Of a stretch of 56,337 nt of DNA, positions 33,905-42,192 are shown one piece after another. Source of the stretch: Geothrix sp. GTDB lineage: Bacteria > Acidobacteriota > Holophagae > Holophagales > Holophagaceae. How positions within the stretch are numbered: the stretch's first letter is position 1; each line of letters starts with the position of its first letter. The stretch lies in contig JAVBYJ010000025.1 of NCBI GenBank assembly GCA_030824075.1, positions 1 to 56,337 on the forward strand. Direction: 5' to 3'. Both the position numbers and the translations under genes were made by a program. The notes beneath the pieces are model-generated. The model was not told the origin of the DNA, made no database searches, and worked only from the letters and a program-made list of their open reading frames with translations.

Positions 33905-35523
33905 GCACGCATGCTTCCACCGCTCAGCCGAGCTACCTGGTGGACACCGGAGCTCGCAAGGGCCTGATGGCCTGGCTGACTTCCACGGACCACAAGCGCG
34001 TGGGTCTTCTGTACCTCTACTCGATGGTCAGTTTCTTCTTCGTCGGGGCGGGTATCGGCCTGGTCATGCGCCTGGTGCAGCTGACCACCTTCCAGAAGCT
34101 GATTTCCGCCCAGACCTACAACGCCCTCTTCACGCTCCATGGCGTGATCATGATCTTTCTGTTCGTGGTGCCGGGCCTGCCTGCGGTCTTCGGGAATTTC
34201 TTCCTGCCCATCCTCATCGGTGCCAAGGACGTGGCCTTCCCCCGCCTGAACCTGGCCTCCTGGTACTTCTACATGGCCGGCGCCATCCTCGCCATCCTGG
34301 CGCTCTTCACCGGGGGCGGCGCGCCGGATACGGGCTGGACCTTCTATGCCCCCTTCAGCTTGAAGACCGGCACCAACATCTCCCTGGCGGTTTTCGCGGC
34401 CTTCATCCTCGGCTTCTCCTCGATGCTGACGGCCATCAACTTCATCACCACCATCCACCGCCTGCGGGCCCCGGGGATGACCTGGTTCCGCATGCCCCTC
34501 ATGAGCTGGGCGCTGTATTCCACCGCCTGGATCCAGCTGCTGGCCACCCCCATCCTCGCCATCACGCTGGTGCTGGTGATCCTCGAGCGGTTCTTCGGCA
34601 TCGGCATCTTCGATCCCGCCAAGGGCGGCGATCCCCTGCTCTACCAGCACCTGTTCTGGATCTACTCCCATCCGGCGGTCTACATCATGATCCTGCCGGC
34701 CATGGGAGCCATTTCCGAGATCATCCCCACCTTCGCCCGGCGCACGATCTTCGGCTACAAGGCCATCGCGTTCAGCTCCATGTCCATCGCCGGCGTGGGC
34801 AGCCTGGTGTGGGCCCATCACATGTTCACCAGCGGGCTGAGCGGCCTTGCCCTGATGACCTTCTCGCTCCTGACGATGATCGTGGCCGTGCCCAGCGCCA
34901 TCAAGGTCTTCAACTGGGTGAGCACCCTCTACAAGGGCAGCATCGACTTCCAGCCACCCCTCTTCTTCGCGCTCTCCTTCATCTTCCTGTTCTGCATCGG
35001 CGGTCTCACGGGCGTCATGCAGGGAGCCCTCGCCATCAATGTGCACATCCACGACACCTACTTCATCGTGGGCCACTTCCACTACGTGATGTTCGGCGGC
35101 ACCGGCTTCGCCTTCTTCGCGGCCCTGCTCTACTGGTTCCCCAAGATGTTCGGGAAGATGTACTCCAAGAAGGCCATCTACGCCTCCTGGTACCCCATGT
35201 TCATTGGCTTCAACATGCTCTACTTCGGCATGTTGATCCTCGGCATGATGGGCATGCCCCGCCGCTACTACGTGCATCTGCCCCAGTACCACTCTCTGCA
35301 CGTGGTGGCCACTGTGGGCAGCTGGCTGCTGGTGCTGGGTCTGCTGATCTTCTTCGGCACCCTTCTCTACGCGATCTTCAAGGGCCCCAAGGCCGAGGAC
35401 AACCCCTGGGGTGGCGTGACGCTGGAGTGGACCATCCCCAGCCCACCCCCGCTTGAGAATTTCGAGGAGATTCCCATCGTCACCCACGGCCCCTATCACT
35501 TCGAGCCGCAGGAGGGGAAATGA
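33901..35523 (+). CDS. ctaD: Cytochrome c oxidase subunit I (A2-type heme-copper oxygen reductase)
   Basis: Catalytic subunit that reduces oxygen at the heme-CuB centre and pumps protons. It has 540 residues and twelve membrane helices. The helix VI motif reads YSHPAVY (Tyr255, Ser256, His257, Ala259, Tyr261): the proton-channel glutamate of the A1 type (HPEVY) is Ala here, and the YS pair marks the A2 type. CuB histidines are seen in WAHHMF, and heme ligands in HDTYFIVGHFHYV. It is translationally coupled to the SCO gene (ATGA) and ends right after a strong AGGAGGGG site serving a 36-codon ORF. Confidence 0.97.
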   Translation: MSTHASTAQPSYLVDTGARKGLMAWLTSTDHKRVGLLYLYSMVSFFFVGAGIGLVMRLVQLTTFQKLISAQTYNALFTLHGVIMIFLFVVPGLPAVFGNFFLPILIGAKDVAFPRLNLASWYFYMAGAILAILALFTGGGAPDTGWTFYAPFSLKTGTNISLAVFAAFILGFSSMLTAINFITTIHRLRAPGMTWFRMPLMSWALYSTAWIQLLATPILAITLVLVILERFFGIGIFDPAKGGDPLLYQHLFWIYSHPAVYIMILPAMGAISEIIPTFARRTIFGYKAIAFSSMSIAGVGSLVWAHHMFTSGLSGLALMTFSLLTMIVAVPSAIKVFNWVSTLYKGSIDFQPPLFFALSFIFLFCIGGLTGVMQGALAINVHIHDTYFIVGHFHYVMFGGTGFAFFAALLYWFPKMFGKMYSKKAIYASWYPMFIGFNMLYFGMLILGMMGMPRRYYVHLPQYHSLHVVATVGSWLLVLGLLIFFGTLLYAIFKGPKAEDNPWGGVTLEWTIPSPPPLENFEEIPIVTHGPYHFEPQEGK

Positions 35524-35630
35524 TTGCCCCCTTCATCGTTGAATCCTTGATTCCCTCCTCGCCGGGGGCCGGCTTCGCGGGCTCCACTGGAGCCCACTCC
35601 GCCACCCGGCGGTCGGGAGGTGCGGAATGA
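35520..35630 (+). CDS. 36-codon ORF between coxI and coxIII, doubly coupled (unproven)
   Basis: ATG at 35520 overlaps the coxI stop (ATGA), and its own TGA (35628-35630) overlaps the coxIII ATG (35627, again ATGA). A near-perfect AGGAGGGG ribosome site (about 35510-35517) precedes it by 2-3 nt. The predicted peptide begins MIAPFIVESLIP and is then Gly/Ser/Ala/Arg-rich, with no clear membrane helix. Part of it crosses a GGGCTCC-ACT-GGAGCCC hairpin (35579-35595). It may be a real small subunit or leader, or a chance reading of a hairpin-type spacer. No homologue is recognised. Confidence 0.4.
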   Translation: MIAPFIVESLIPSSPGAGFAGSTGAHSATRRSGGAE

Positions 35631-36229
35631 CGGAGCACGTTCACCGCGATGATTTTGGCTCCCGCCTGGGCATGTGGCTGTTTCTGGTGACGGAGATGGT
35701 GCTCTTCGGCGGCCTCTTCATCGGCTATTCCTACATGCGCTACCGCTACCCGGCGGAGTTCCATCACGCGGGTGGGGAATTGAACGCCACCCTGGGCATC
35801 ATCAACACGCTGGTGCTCCTTACCAGCAGCCTCACGGTGGTTCTCGCCATCGTGGCTGTCCAGCGGTCCGAAAAGAAACGGGCCATGGCCCTGTTGGGCA
35901 GCACCCTCGCCCTCGGACTGGTCTTCCTGGTCATCAAGTCCTTCGAGTGGGCCGCCAAGTTCCACCATGGCCTCTACCCGAACTCCCCCCACCTGGCCAC
36001 GCTGCCCCCGGGTGAACAGGTCTTCTACGGTCTCTACTTCACGATGACCGGCCTCCATGGGTTGCATGTCATCGCCGGGCTTTCCTTGCTGGGTGTCATG
36101 CTCTGGTGGGTGGCCACGGACCGCATCCGCCAGGATCGCTATATCCACCTCGAGAACAGCGGCCTGTACTGGCACCTCGTGGACGTGATCTGGATCTTCC
36201 TCCTCCCGCTGTTCTACCTGGCTGCCTGA
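35627..36229 (+). CDS. ctaE: Cytochrome c oxidase subunit III
   Basis: Membrane subunit of the heme-copper oxidase that stabilises subunit I. The 200-residue, five-helix form lacks the first two helices of the seven-helix version, as in many bacterial A2 oxidases. Family markers are GMWLFLVTEMVLFGGLF, FTMTGLHGLHVIAGL and SGLYWHLVDVIWIFLLPLFY. The ATG at 35627 follows GGGAGG by about 7 nt. It lies in the order I-III-IV-II. Confidence 0.95.
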   Translation: MTEHVHRDDFGSRLGMWLFLVTEMVLFGGLFIGYSYMRYRYPAEFHHAGGELNATLGIINTLVLLTSSLTVVLAIVAVQRSEKKRAMALLGSTLALGLVFLVIKSFEWAAKFHHGLYPNSPHLATLPPGEQVFYGLYFTMTGLHGLHVIAGLSLLGVMLWWVATDRIRQDRYIHLENSGLYWHLVDVIWIFLLPLFYLAA

Positions 36230-36234
36230 TGTCC

Positions 36235-36310
36235 TCCGGGGGCTCTCCTTGCAACACATGCGTCGCAAGGAGAACCCCCGGACCCCCACCTCGCCTCCAG
36301 CCAAGCTGGA
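36235..36310 (+). repeat. Double-hairpin intergenic repeat, copy 2 (between coxIII and coxIV)
   Basis: An 18-bp stem with a single mismatch (36235-36252 with 36265-36282), beginning TCCGGGGG and ending CCCCCGGA, is followed by CCCCCACC and a second small hairpin TCCAGC-CAA-GCTGGA (36296-36310). The two-hairpin order, the CCCCC link and the CAA loop match the other copies. No T tract follows, so read-through into coxIV is expected. Confidence 0.7.
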
Positions 36311-36331
36311 TGCTCGGTCTGAGGAATCCCC

Positions 36332-36631
36332 ATGAGTGAAACCCTCCATTCTCCCGAAACCCATGCCGAGCACCCCGGCTATGGCACCTTCATTAAGGTC
36401 TGGGTGGTCTTGCTGATCCTCACGGGTTGCCTGGTGGGGGTCAGCCACCTGGGCCAAACCGCCGCCGTCTGGGGTCTGCTTACCCTGACCCCCCTCAAGG
36501 CCGGCCTGGTCTTCTACTTCTTCATGCACCTGAAGTATGAGGGGCCGTTGTTCAAGATCGTGATCCTGGTGACCCTGGGCACCCTGCTGATCTTCTTCGC
36601 CCTGCTCTTCTCCGACGTCGCTTTTCGCTGA
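36332..36631 (+). CDS. ctaF: Cytochrome c oxidase subunit IV (CtaF/CaaD-type)
   Basis: A 99-residue, three-helix membrane protein of the prokaryotic cytochrome oxidase subunit IV family. Helix boundaries are about 20-42 (IKVWVVLLILTGCLVGVSHL), 46-66 and 72-95, and the typical FYFFMHLKYEGPLFK segment is present. GAGG lies 9 nt ahead of the ATG. It aids oxidase stability or assembly. Confidence 0.92.
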   Translation: MSETLHSPETHAEHPGYGTFIKVWVVLLILTGCLVGVSHLGQTAAVWGLLTLTPLKAGLVFYFFMHLKYEGPLFKIVILVTLGTLLIFFALLFSDVAFR

Positions 36632-36640
36632 GGCCCCACC

Positions 36641-37594
36641 ATGGAATGGATGAATCAAGCCGCCCTCTCAGCCCAGAAGTCCGACGCGGTCTTCTTCTAC
36701 GTGTTCGGGCTGTCGGTGGTCTTCCTGATCTTCATCACGGCCCTGATGATCTACTTCGTCGTGCGCTACAGCAAGAAGCGCCACCCGAAGGCCGAGCAGA
36801 TCGAAGGGCACGTGGGCCTCGAAATCGTCTGGACCACCGTCCCCCTGGTGTTGTTCCTGTCGATCTTCTACTACGGCTGGACCAACTACGAATACATGAG
36901 CCAGGCCCCCCGGGACGCCATGGTCGTGAAGGTGACCGCCCGCCAGTGGAGCTGGTCCTTTGAATACCCCAACGGCAAGCAGAGCAAGGTGCTCTTCGCC
37001 CCCATCAACAAGCCCATGAAGATGGAGGTCCGCAGCGCGGATGTCGTGCACGGATTCTTCGTGCCTTCCTTCCGGATCAAGATCGACGCCGTGCCCAGCC
37101 GCACCAACACGACCTGGTTCCAGGCCACCAAGTTCGGTTCGTACGACATCGAGTGCACCGTGATCTGCGGTGTGGATCACAGCCTCATGCTGAGCAAGGT
37201 CATCGTGGTGCCCGAGGACGAGTTCAAGGCCTGGTACTTCGGGGGCGAGGATGCCCCTGAGCCGGGGAAGAGCTTCCGTGCCGGCGAGGCCCACCCGGGT
37301 CTCAAGGACATGCCGCAGGGCCTGGCCGTGCTCACCGCCAAGGGCTGTGTGGCCTGTCATTCCGTGGACGGCAAACCCAAGGTGGGCCCCACCCTCAAGG
37401 CTCTCTACGGCCGGGAACAGCAGATCCTCGTCGCTGGCGCCTACAAGAACATCACCGTGGACGACGCCTACCTGCGCCGGTCCATCACGAGCCCCATGGA
37501 GCAGGTGGTGCGCGGCTATCCGCCCGCCATGCCCCAGACGAGGCTCACCGAGCAGGAGTTGGACGAGGTTGTTCGCTACATCAAGGGCCTATGA
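36641..37594 (+). CDS. ctaC: Cytochrome c oxidase subunit II with C-terminal cytochrome c domain (caa3 type)
   Basis: Takes electrons from cytochrome c and passes them to heme a. The 317-residue product has two N-terminal membrane helices (about 18-40 and 64-84), a cupredoxin domain with CuA ligands VVHGFF (His) and CTVICGVDHSLM (Cys172, Cys176, His180, Met183), and a fused class I cytochrome c with CVACH (Cys236) and a likely Met ligand in PPAMPQ. The residue between the two cysteines that is normally Glu (CxEICG) is Val174, which would remove the usual Mg-site side chain. It lies after subunits I, III and IV, an unusual last position. Confidence 0.94.
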   Translation: MEWMNQAALSAQKSDAVFFYVFGLSVVFLIFITALMIYFVVRYSKKRHPKAEQIEGHVGLEIVWTTVPLVLFLSIFYYGWTNYEYMSQAPRDAMVVKVTARQWSWSFEYPNGKQSKVLFAPINKPMKMEVRSADVVHGFFVPSFRIKIDAVPSRTNTTWFQATKFGSYDIECTVICGVDHSLMLSKVIVVPEDEFKAWYFGGEDAPEPGKSFRAGEAHPGLKDMPQGLAVLTAKGCVACHSVDGKPKVGPTLKALYGREQQILVAGAYKNITVDDAYLRRSITSPMEQVVRGYPPAMPQTRLTEQELDEVVRYIKGL

Positions 37595-37597
37595 TTT

Positions 37598-37662
37598 TCC
37601 GGGGGTCCGGGCTTGCGCCCTACACCCCCGGACCCCCGCGCCCTCGCCCAGCCAAGCTGGGC
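37598..37662 (+). repeat. Double-hairpin intergenic repeat, copy 3
   Basis: First hairpin TCCGGGGGT (37598-37606) pairs with ACCCCCGGA (37624-37632) and contains an inner GGGC-TTGC-GCCC stem. CCCCCGC follows, then a second hairpin GCCCAGC-CAA-GCTGGGC (37646-37662). It begins just after the coxII stop. The same unit recurs as a direct repeat 83 bp downstream. Confidence 0.8.
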
Positions 37663-37680
37663 TCCGGCTTCAACAACACC

Positions 37681-37750
37681 TCCGGGGGTCCGGGCTTGCG
37701 CCCTACACCCACGGGACCCCCGCGACCTCGCCCAGTCAAGCTGGGCGAGG
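37681..37750 (+). repeat. Double-hairpin intergenic repeat, copy 4 (tandem with copy 3)
   Basis: A direct repeat of the preceding unit, identical over TCCGGGGGTCCGGGCTTGCG and the following CCCTACACCC. The first stem has one extra base (ACCCACGGGA). The second hairpin has a longer 10-bp stem, CCTCGCCCAG with CTGGGCGAGG (37726-37735 and 37741-37750). It ends 8 bp before the ctaB ribosome site. Both units are read in frame with ctaB. Confidence 0.8.
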
Positions 37751-37770
37751 GCTTGACCAGGAGTAATGTT

Positions 37771-38664
37771 TTGAGCGTGGCCGCCCTTCCTGCCCAGAAA
37801 TCCCATCCGCTCTCGATCTTCCTCGAGCTGACCAAGCTCCGGATCTCGGGTGCCTCCACCTTCACGGCAGCGGCGGGATACGTGGCGTTCCTGCGGGGCG
37901 CGGATGCGGGCCTGGTCACGACCCTGCTGGGCATCCTGCTGCTGGCCATGGGCAGCAGCGCCTTGAACGAAGTGCAGGAACATCGCTACGACGCCTTGAT
38001 GCCCCGCACGGCGAACCGACCCATTCCTCGGGGCGACCTCTCCCCTGCCCGGGCGGCTGTCATCGCGGTGGTCCTGGCCGTCTCCGGCTTCCTCCTCCTG
38101 CTGGTGGCCCACAACCTGACCTCGGCCCTGCTCGGGGCCTTGGCCCTCGCCTGGTACAACGGCTTCTACACCCCCCTGAAGCGCGTCAGCGCCTTCGCCG
38201 TGGTGCCCGGTTCGCTCATTGGCGCCTTGCCTCCCGCCATCGGCTGGACCGCCGCGGGCGGCAGCGTGATGGATCCCTCGGTCCTGGCCCTCGCCTTCGT
38301 CTTCTTCATCTGGCAGGTGCCTCACTTCTGGTTGCTGGTGGGACTGCACGCCGAAGGGTACGAGGAGGCCGGCTACCCCACACTGGTGAGCGTCTTCGGA
38401 CGGCCCCGGCTGTCGCGCCTCACCTTCACCTGGACCTGCGGCACCGCCGCGGCCTGCGGCCTGCTGCCCCTGTTCCGGGTGCTGGTGTCCCGGCCCGCAG
38501 AGATCATGCTCGGCCTCGGCGCCGCCTGGCTGATCATCGGTTCGCTGCCCCTCCTGAAGCCCGGCCAGGACGCCTCCCTCTACCGCCGCGTCTTCATGAA
38601 CATCAACCTCTTCGCCCTGGTGCTCACCGCGGCCGTGATCCTGGATCCGTTCTTCACCCGCTAG
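37771..38664 (+). CDS. ctaB: Protoheme IX farnesyltransferase
   Basis: Converts heme B to heme O for the oxidase. The most likely start is TTG at 37771, 7 nt after AGGAG (37759-37763), giving 297 residues, the family length. The frame is also open back to an ATG at 37591 through two hairpin repeats, but that extension is repeat-derived. UbiA-type features include nine hydrophobic helices, ALNEVQEHRYDALMPRTANR with the NRPIPRG end of the prenyl-binding region, and WYNGFYTPLKR. The first motif has NEVQEHRYD in place of the common NxxxDxxxD, a variant I associate with a subgroup of bacterial CtaB. It closes the respiratory operon. Confidence 0.94.
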   Translation: MSVAALPAQKSHPLSIFLELTKLRISGASTFTAAAGYVAFLRGADAGLVTTLLGILLLAMGSSALNEVQEHRYDALMPRTANRPIPRGDLSPARAAVIAVVLAVSGFLLLLVAHNLTSALLGALALAWYNGFYTPLKRVSAFAVVPGSLIGALPPAIGWTAAGGSVMDPSVLALAFVFFIWQVPHFWLLVGLHAEGYEEAGYPTLVSVFGRPRLSRLTFTWTCGTAAACGLLPLFRVLVSRPAEIMLGLGAAWLIIGSLPLLKPGQDASLYRRVFMNINLFALVLTAAVILDPFFTR

Positions 38665-38737
38665 GCCCCTGGCTGCCCTCGGGTACACTTCCGCCCATGC
38701 CCGCTCAGCGCAGTGCCGAAGCCCCAGGGGGCCGTCC

Positions 38738-41700
38738 GTGGATGTGACGCGTTTCCTTGGAACCCATCGTTACACCTGGCTGATGGAACTCGGCCGGGGC
38801 GAGGGTTGCACCTGGCACCTGATGCGCCGGGAGATGGACGGAGCCCGGTTCCTCGCCCAGATCTGGTCACCCCTGCCCACGGACCGCGAACTCGACCAGA
38901 TGCGGGACACCTTCCTGGCGCGGTTCCTGGATGCGGAAGCCCTGGATCCCGTCATCTCCCACCTCGGGTTCGACGCAGAACAGGCTTGGTTTCTGCAGGC
39001 CCTTCAGGGCACACCGCTCTCCCGCCTGTGGGCCAGTTGGGGCGAGGCCCAGCGCGAAGCCCTGATGCGCCATCTCCGGGAACGGTTGGCCCAGGACCCG
39101 CACCCCCGGTGCCTGCATCCCGAGGTCATCACCTTCCGGCCGGGCCTGACCCAGGTCCCGCGAGTCCTCGGCCCAGCCCCCTGGACGCCGGAGGACATCC
39201 CGGGTTTCCTGCCGGGCACGGCCCCCGCCCCAGCCATGGCCGAGGACCTGCCCTGGAACCACCCCCGGGATCTCTCCGGGCCCATCTCCCGGCCCTTCCG
39301 CGGCCGCAGCCAGGAACTCCCCTATCTCAAGTCCCTGATGCTGGGGTTCAGCGCCCCCATCCCCATGGAACGGATCGTCCTGCTCCAAGGGGAGGAGGGC
39401 GTGGGCAAGGAGCACCTGGCGGCCTGGGCCTGCGCCGTGGCCGAGAGCGAGGGCATCTGGGTCCATCGCCTGGCGGCGTCCGCCGAGGAATCCGCAGGGC
39501 GCTTCCTCGGGCGTCTGGTCGAGGCGCTGCTGCTGGGCAGCGAAGTGGATCTCTATGCCGAGCGCCCCGAAGCCGCCAAGGCCCTGTCCCTTCGGGTGCA
39601 GGCCTTCTCCTTCCTCACCGGAGGGCGCCATCTGAACCGCCAGGAGGCCGGCCCCGAGCCCGAGGAGATCAAGGCCGCCCTCGAGGCGCTGGATTTTGCC
39701 GGCCTGGTCCATCCCCGCCTCATCCACCTCTCGGGCCTCGATCGGGCCACGCCGGAGGTGCTGGCCCTGATCCGCGAGCTGGTCCAGACCTCGTCCGTCC
39801 CCTGGCTCCTCTCCCTCACCACCGGCGCCCAGGGCGCGGGCCTGAAGCCGCTCATCGCGCAGTTGAAGGGGGAAGCCTCCGCAGCCGTCGTGGGGGTGAA
39901 CCGCCTGGAGGATGAAGACCTGCGCCTGGTGCTCGAGGACCTGCTGGGCCAGCACAACCTTCCGGAAGCCTTCCGCGTCGACCTGATCACCCAGAGTCTG
40001 GGCAACCCCGGGTTGCTGCGAAACTTCCTGGAACTGGCCCAGCAGGCTGGCGCGCTGACCTGGGAGCGGGGGGCCTGGGCCCTGGTTCCCGGCCAATCCA
40101 CGATCCTGAAGGCCGAAGACGATCTCATGCGCCAGATCTTCCTGGGGCGGCTGCAGCGGCTCACCCCCGCCTCGGCCACCCTGGTGCGGTTGCTGGCCCT
40201 GGCGGAGCGCGCCCTACCCACCAGCGCCATGGGACGCCTGCTCGGACTCCAGGACGACGCCCTGGAAGATGCCCTCCACGGCGCCCAGGGCTCTCGGCTG
40301 GTGCAGATCCAGCGCGGGCAGGCCCTGATCCCTGATCCCCGCTGGCGCGAGCTGGTCCTGACCCACACGCCCCAGCCTGAGCTCAAGCGGCTGGCGCGCG
40401 CGCTGGTGGCGGTGCTCCAGGAACAGGGTGCCGCCTGCCCGGTCATCCTCCAATCCCTGGCCTCGGACGAGGCCACCGCTCTGGCATCCATGCTGGCCAC
40501 CATCGACCAGGCGCCCCCAGGTCCACCCCAGGAGGTCGCCCGGGCGGTGAACCAGGCGCTTCAGCTGAAACCTTCCCCGTGGGAGGAGGCCCGGCTGCAC
40601 GAACACCTGGCCGACGCCTGGGCCCTCGGGCCGCTGGCCACCCAGGGTCTGTTGACGTCTCCGGACCTGAATGAGACCCCGGACCATCCCCCGGCTGAGC
40701 ACTCGCTGGAGGCCCTCGGTCGCGCCTTGGCGGCTCTGGCCCGCGCTCCCCAACGGGAAGACACCTGCCTGGCGGAGGCGCGAGTGCATCGCAAACGCGC
40801 CATGATGCACCTCCACCTGCGCCATCCGGCGGAAGCGCAGGAAGCCCTCATGGCCGCTGCCGCACGGCTGGCGGATCATCCCCTCCATCCAGAGCAACCC
40901 CGGCTGCGGCTGGCCCTGGGACAGCTGCATCTGCTCCAAGGCCACCACACCAAGGGCATCCGCGCCCTGGAGGAGGGCCTTCAGTCCCAAAGCGGGTTCA
41001 AACCCCTGCCTCAGGACCAGGCCGCCCTGCTGCTGGCGCTTGGCCGGGCCCTGGGCGGCCAGTCGCAGTTCCTCCGCGCCGCCTCCCTGCTCCAATCGGC
41101 TCAGCGGTTGCTCGAACATGGCCAGGATTTTCGCCACTTGATCCCAGTACAGATTGCCCTGGCCCAGGTGCGGCTGGCCCAGGGCCAGTCCGAGACCTGC
41201 ATCGGCCTGCTGCGCGAGGCCCTCCAGACCGCCCGGATGCAAAGCGACCTGACCCTCCAGGCCCAGGGACATCTGGCCCTCGGCATGGTCCGCAGCCTCC
41301 AGCAATTCCTGGGGCCCGCCCTCTCCCATCTGGATCGCGCTTTCTCCCGGGCGCAGCGGCTGGGCGACCCCGTCCAGATGTCCCTCATCCAGATTTGGCG
41401 GGCGCGCACCTTCGCGGCCCTGGGTGACACCGTGGCCGCGGACCACGCCCAGTTCCAGGCCCTGGCTGCCCAGCCGTCCCTGCTGTCTCCCGAGGAACAG
41501 GGGGACCATCTCTCCCTGCAGGGCGAGGTAGCCCGGTTCCGCAGTGCCTGGAAGGACGCAGCCCGCCTGTTCAAGGCCGCCGCCGAACACTACGAATCCA
41601 CCGGATTGTTGTGGCGCCAGCGGCTGGCCCTGCTCCGGTTCAGCCAGGCCATGGCCTGGGAGGCTCGGCACGCCAGGCTGGAAGCCCCCGAACAGGGTTG

Positions 41701-42169
41701 GGCCATCCTGGAAAACCTGAAGGGACCGGTCGAAGGCTCGGGATCCCGGTGGTTGGATCTGGAGTGGCACCGGGCTCACGCCCTGCTGCTGTCCACCGTG
41801 CCGGCCACCGATGCCGTGGTGCAGGAGTCCCTGCAGGCCTGGAGCGAGGTCCAGGCTGCCGCCCGGGACCTGCAGTTCCCCGCCCAGATCGTTGAGGCCA
41901 GCGCGGAAGGGGCCCAGCTGCTGCTCTCCCGCGGCGAGAAACTCGGAGCCAGGTCGCGGATGCAAGACGCTTTCCCCAGCTTCCAGCAGCTCTGGGCGCG
42001 GCTACCCGAAAGCCACGAGACCCCTTTCCTGGGCCGGGAGGACATGCACCGGTTCCGCCAGACCGTCGAAGCCGTGGGCCTGCGGTTTGTCATGCCCGAG
42101 CGAGCCGATCCCCTGGTGGACTGGACCCCCACCCAGATGAACCTGCCGGCGTTTCCCGATACCGAGTGA
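38738..42169 (+). CDS. Large PknK-like regulator: degenerate kinase + degenerate AAA ATPase + TPR repeats
   Basis: A 1,143-residue cytosolic protein, GTG start at 38738 with AGGGGG 6 nt ahead. Residues about 10-160 follow the outline of a Ser/Thr kinase: a glycine-rich loop LGRGEGCTWHLM, a beta3 strand FLAQIW where the essential Lys is Gln41, and LHPEVITFRPG (His127) where HRDLKPEN is expected, with catalytic Asp and DFG absent. Residues about 185-560 resemble an AAA_16/STAND NTPase (FRGRSQEL), but Walker A is GEEGVGKE (218-225), with Glu in place of Thr/Ser, and Walker B is LIHLSGLD. Residues about 600-1010 form helical TPR-like repeats. The order kinase-AAA_16-TPR is that of PknK/MalT-like signalling proteins. 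It appears catalytically dead but is long and intact. The regulated pathway is unknown. Confidence 0.75.
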   Translation: MDVTRFLGTHRYTWLMELGRGEGCTWHLMRREMDGARFLAQIWSPLPTDRELDQMRDTFLARFLDAEALDPVISHLGFDAEQAWFLQALQGTPLSRLWASWGEAQREALMRHLRERLAQDPHPRCLHPEVITFRPGLTQVPRVLGPAPWTPEDIPGFLPGTAPAPAMAEDLPWNHPRDLSGPISRPFRGRSQELPYLKSLMLGFSAPIPMERIVLLQGEEGVGKEHLAAWACAVAESEGIWVHRLAASAEESAGRFLGRLVEALLLGSEVDLYAERPEAAKALSLRVQAFSFLTGGRHLNRQEAGPEPEEIKAALEALDFAGLVHPRLIHLSGLDRATPEVLALIRELVQTSSVPWLLSLTTGAQGAGLKPLIAQLKGEASAAVVGVNRLEDEDLRLVLEDLLGQHNLPEAFRVDLITQSLGNPGLLRNFLELAQQAGALTWERGAWALVPGQSTILKAEDDLMRQIFLGRLQRLTPASATLVRLLALAERALPTSAMGRLLGLQDDALEDALHGAQGSRLVQIQRGQALIPDPRWRELVLTHTPQPELKRLARALVAVLQEQGAACPVILQSLASDEATALASMLATIDQAPPGPPQEVARAVNQALQLKPSPWEEARLHEHLADAWALGPLATQGLLTSPDLNETPDHPPAEHSLEALGRALAALARAPQREDTCLAEARVHRKRAMMHLHLRHPAEAQEALMAAAARLADHPLHPEQPRLRLALGQLHLLQGHHTKGIRALEEGLQSQSGFKPLPQDQAALLLALGRALGGQSQFLRAASLLQSAQRLLEHGQDFRHLIPVQIALAQVRLAQGQSETCIGLLREALQTARMQSDLTLQAQGHLALGMVRSLQQFLGPALSHLDRAFSRAQRLGDPVQMSLIQIWRARTFAALGDTVAADHAQFQALAAQPSLLSPEEQGDHLSLQGEVARFRSAWKDAARLFKAAAEHYESTGLLWRQRLALLRFSQAMAWEARHARLEAPEQGWAILENLKGPVEGSGSRWLDLEWHRAHALLLSTVPATDAVVQESLQAWSEVQAAARDLQFPAQIVEASAEGAQLLLSRGEKLGARSRMQDAFPSFQQLWARLPESHETPFLGREDMHRFRQTVEAVGLRFVMPERADPLVDWTPTQMNLPAFPDTE

Positions 42170-42192
42170 CGCCGGATCCAGGTTGGCTTTTT

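Noticed and set aside
33763..35499. 578-codon minus-strand ORF opposite coxI
   Set aside because: Product is dominated by His, Glu, Asp and Gly, the mirror of hydrophobic codons in coxI; no domain and no ribosome site.
36229..36339. 36-codon ORF between coxIII and coxIV with a CNTC motif
   Set aside because: It starts in the coxIII stop but has no ribosome site and consists almost wholly of the hairpin repeat, so coding is unlikely.
38738..39220. Active Ser/Thr kinase call for the N-terminus of the 1,143-residue protein
   Set aside because: The beta3 lysine, HRD aspartate and DFG are absent, so only a degenerate kinase-like fold is proposed.
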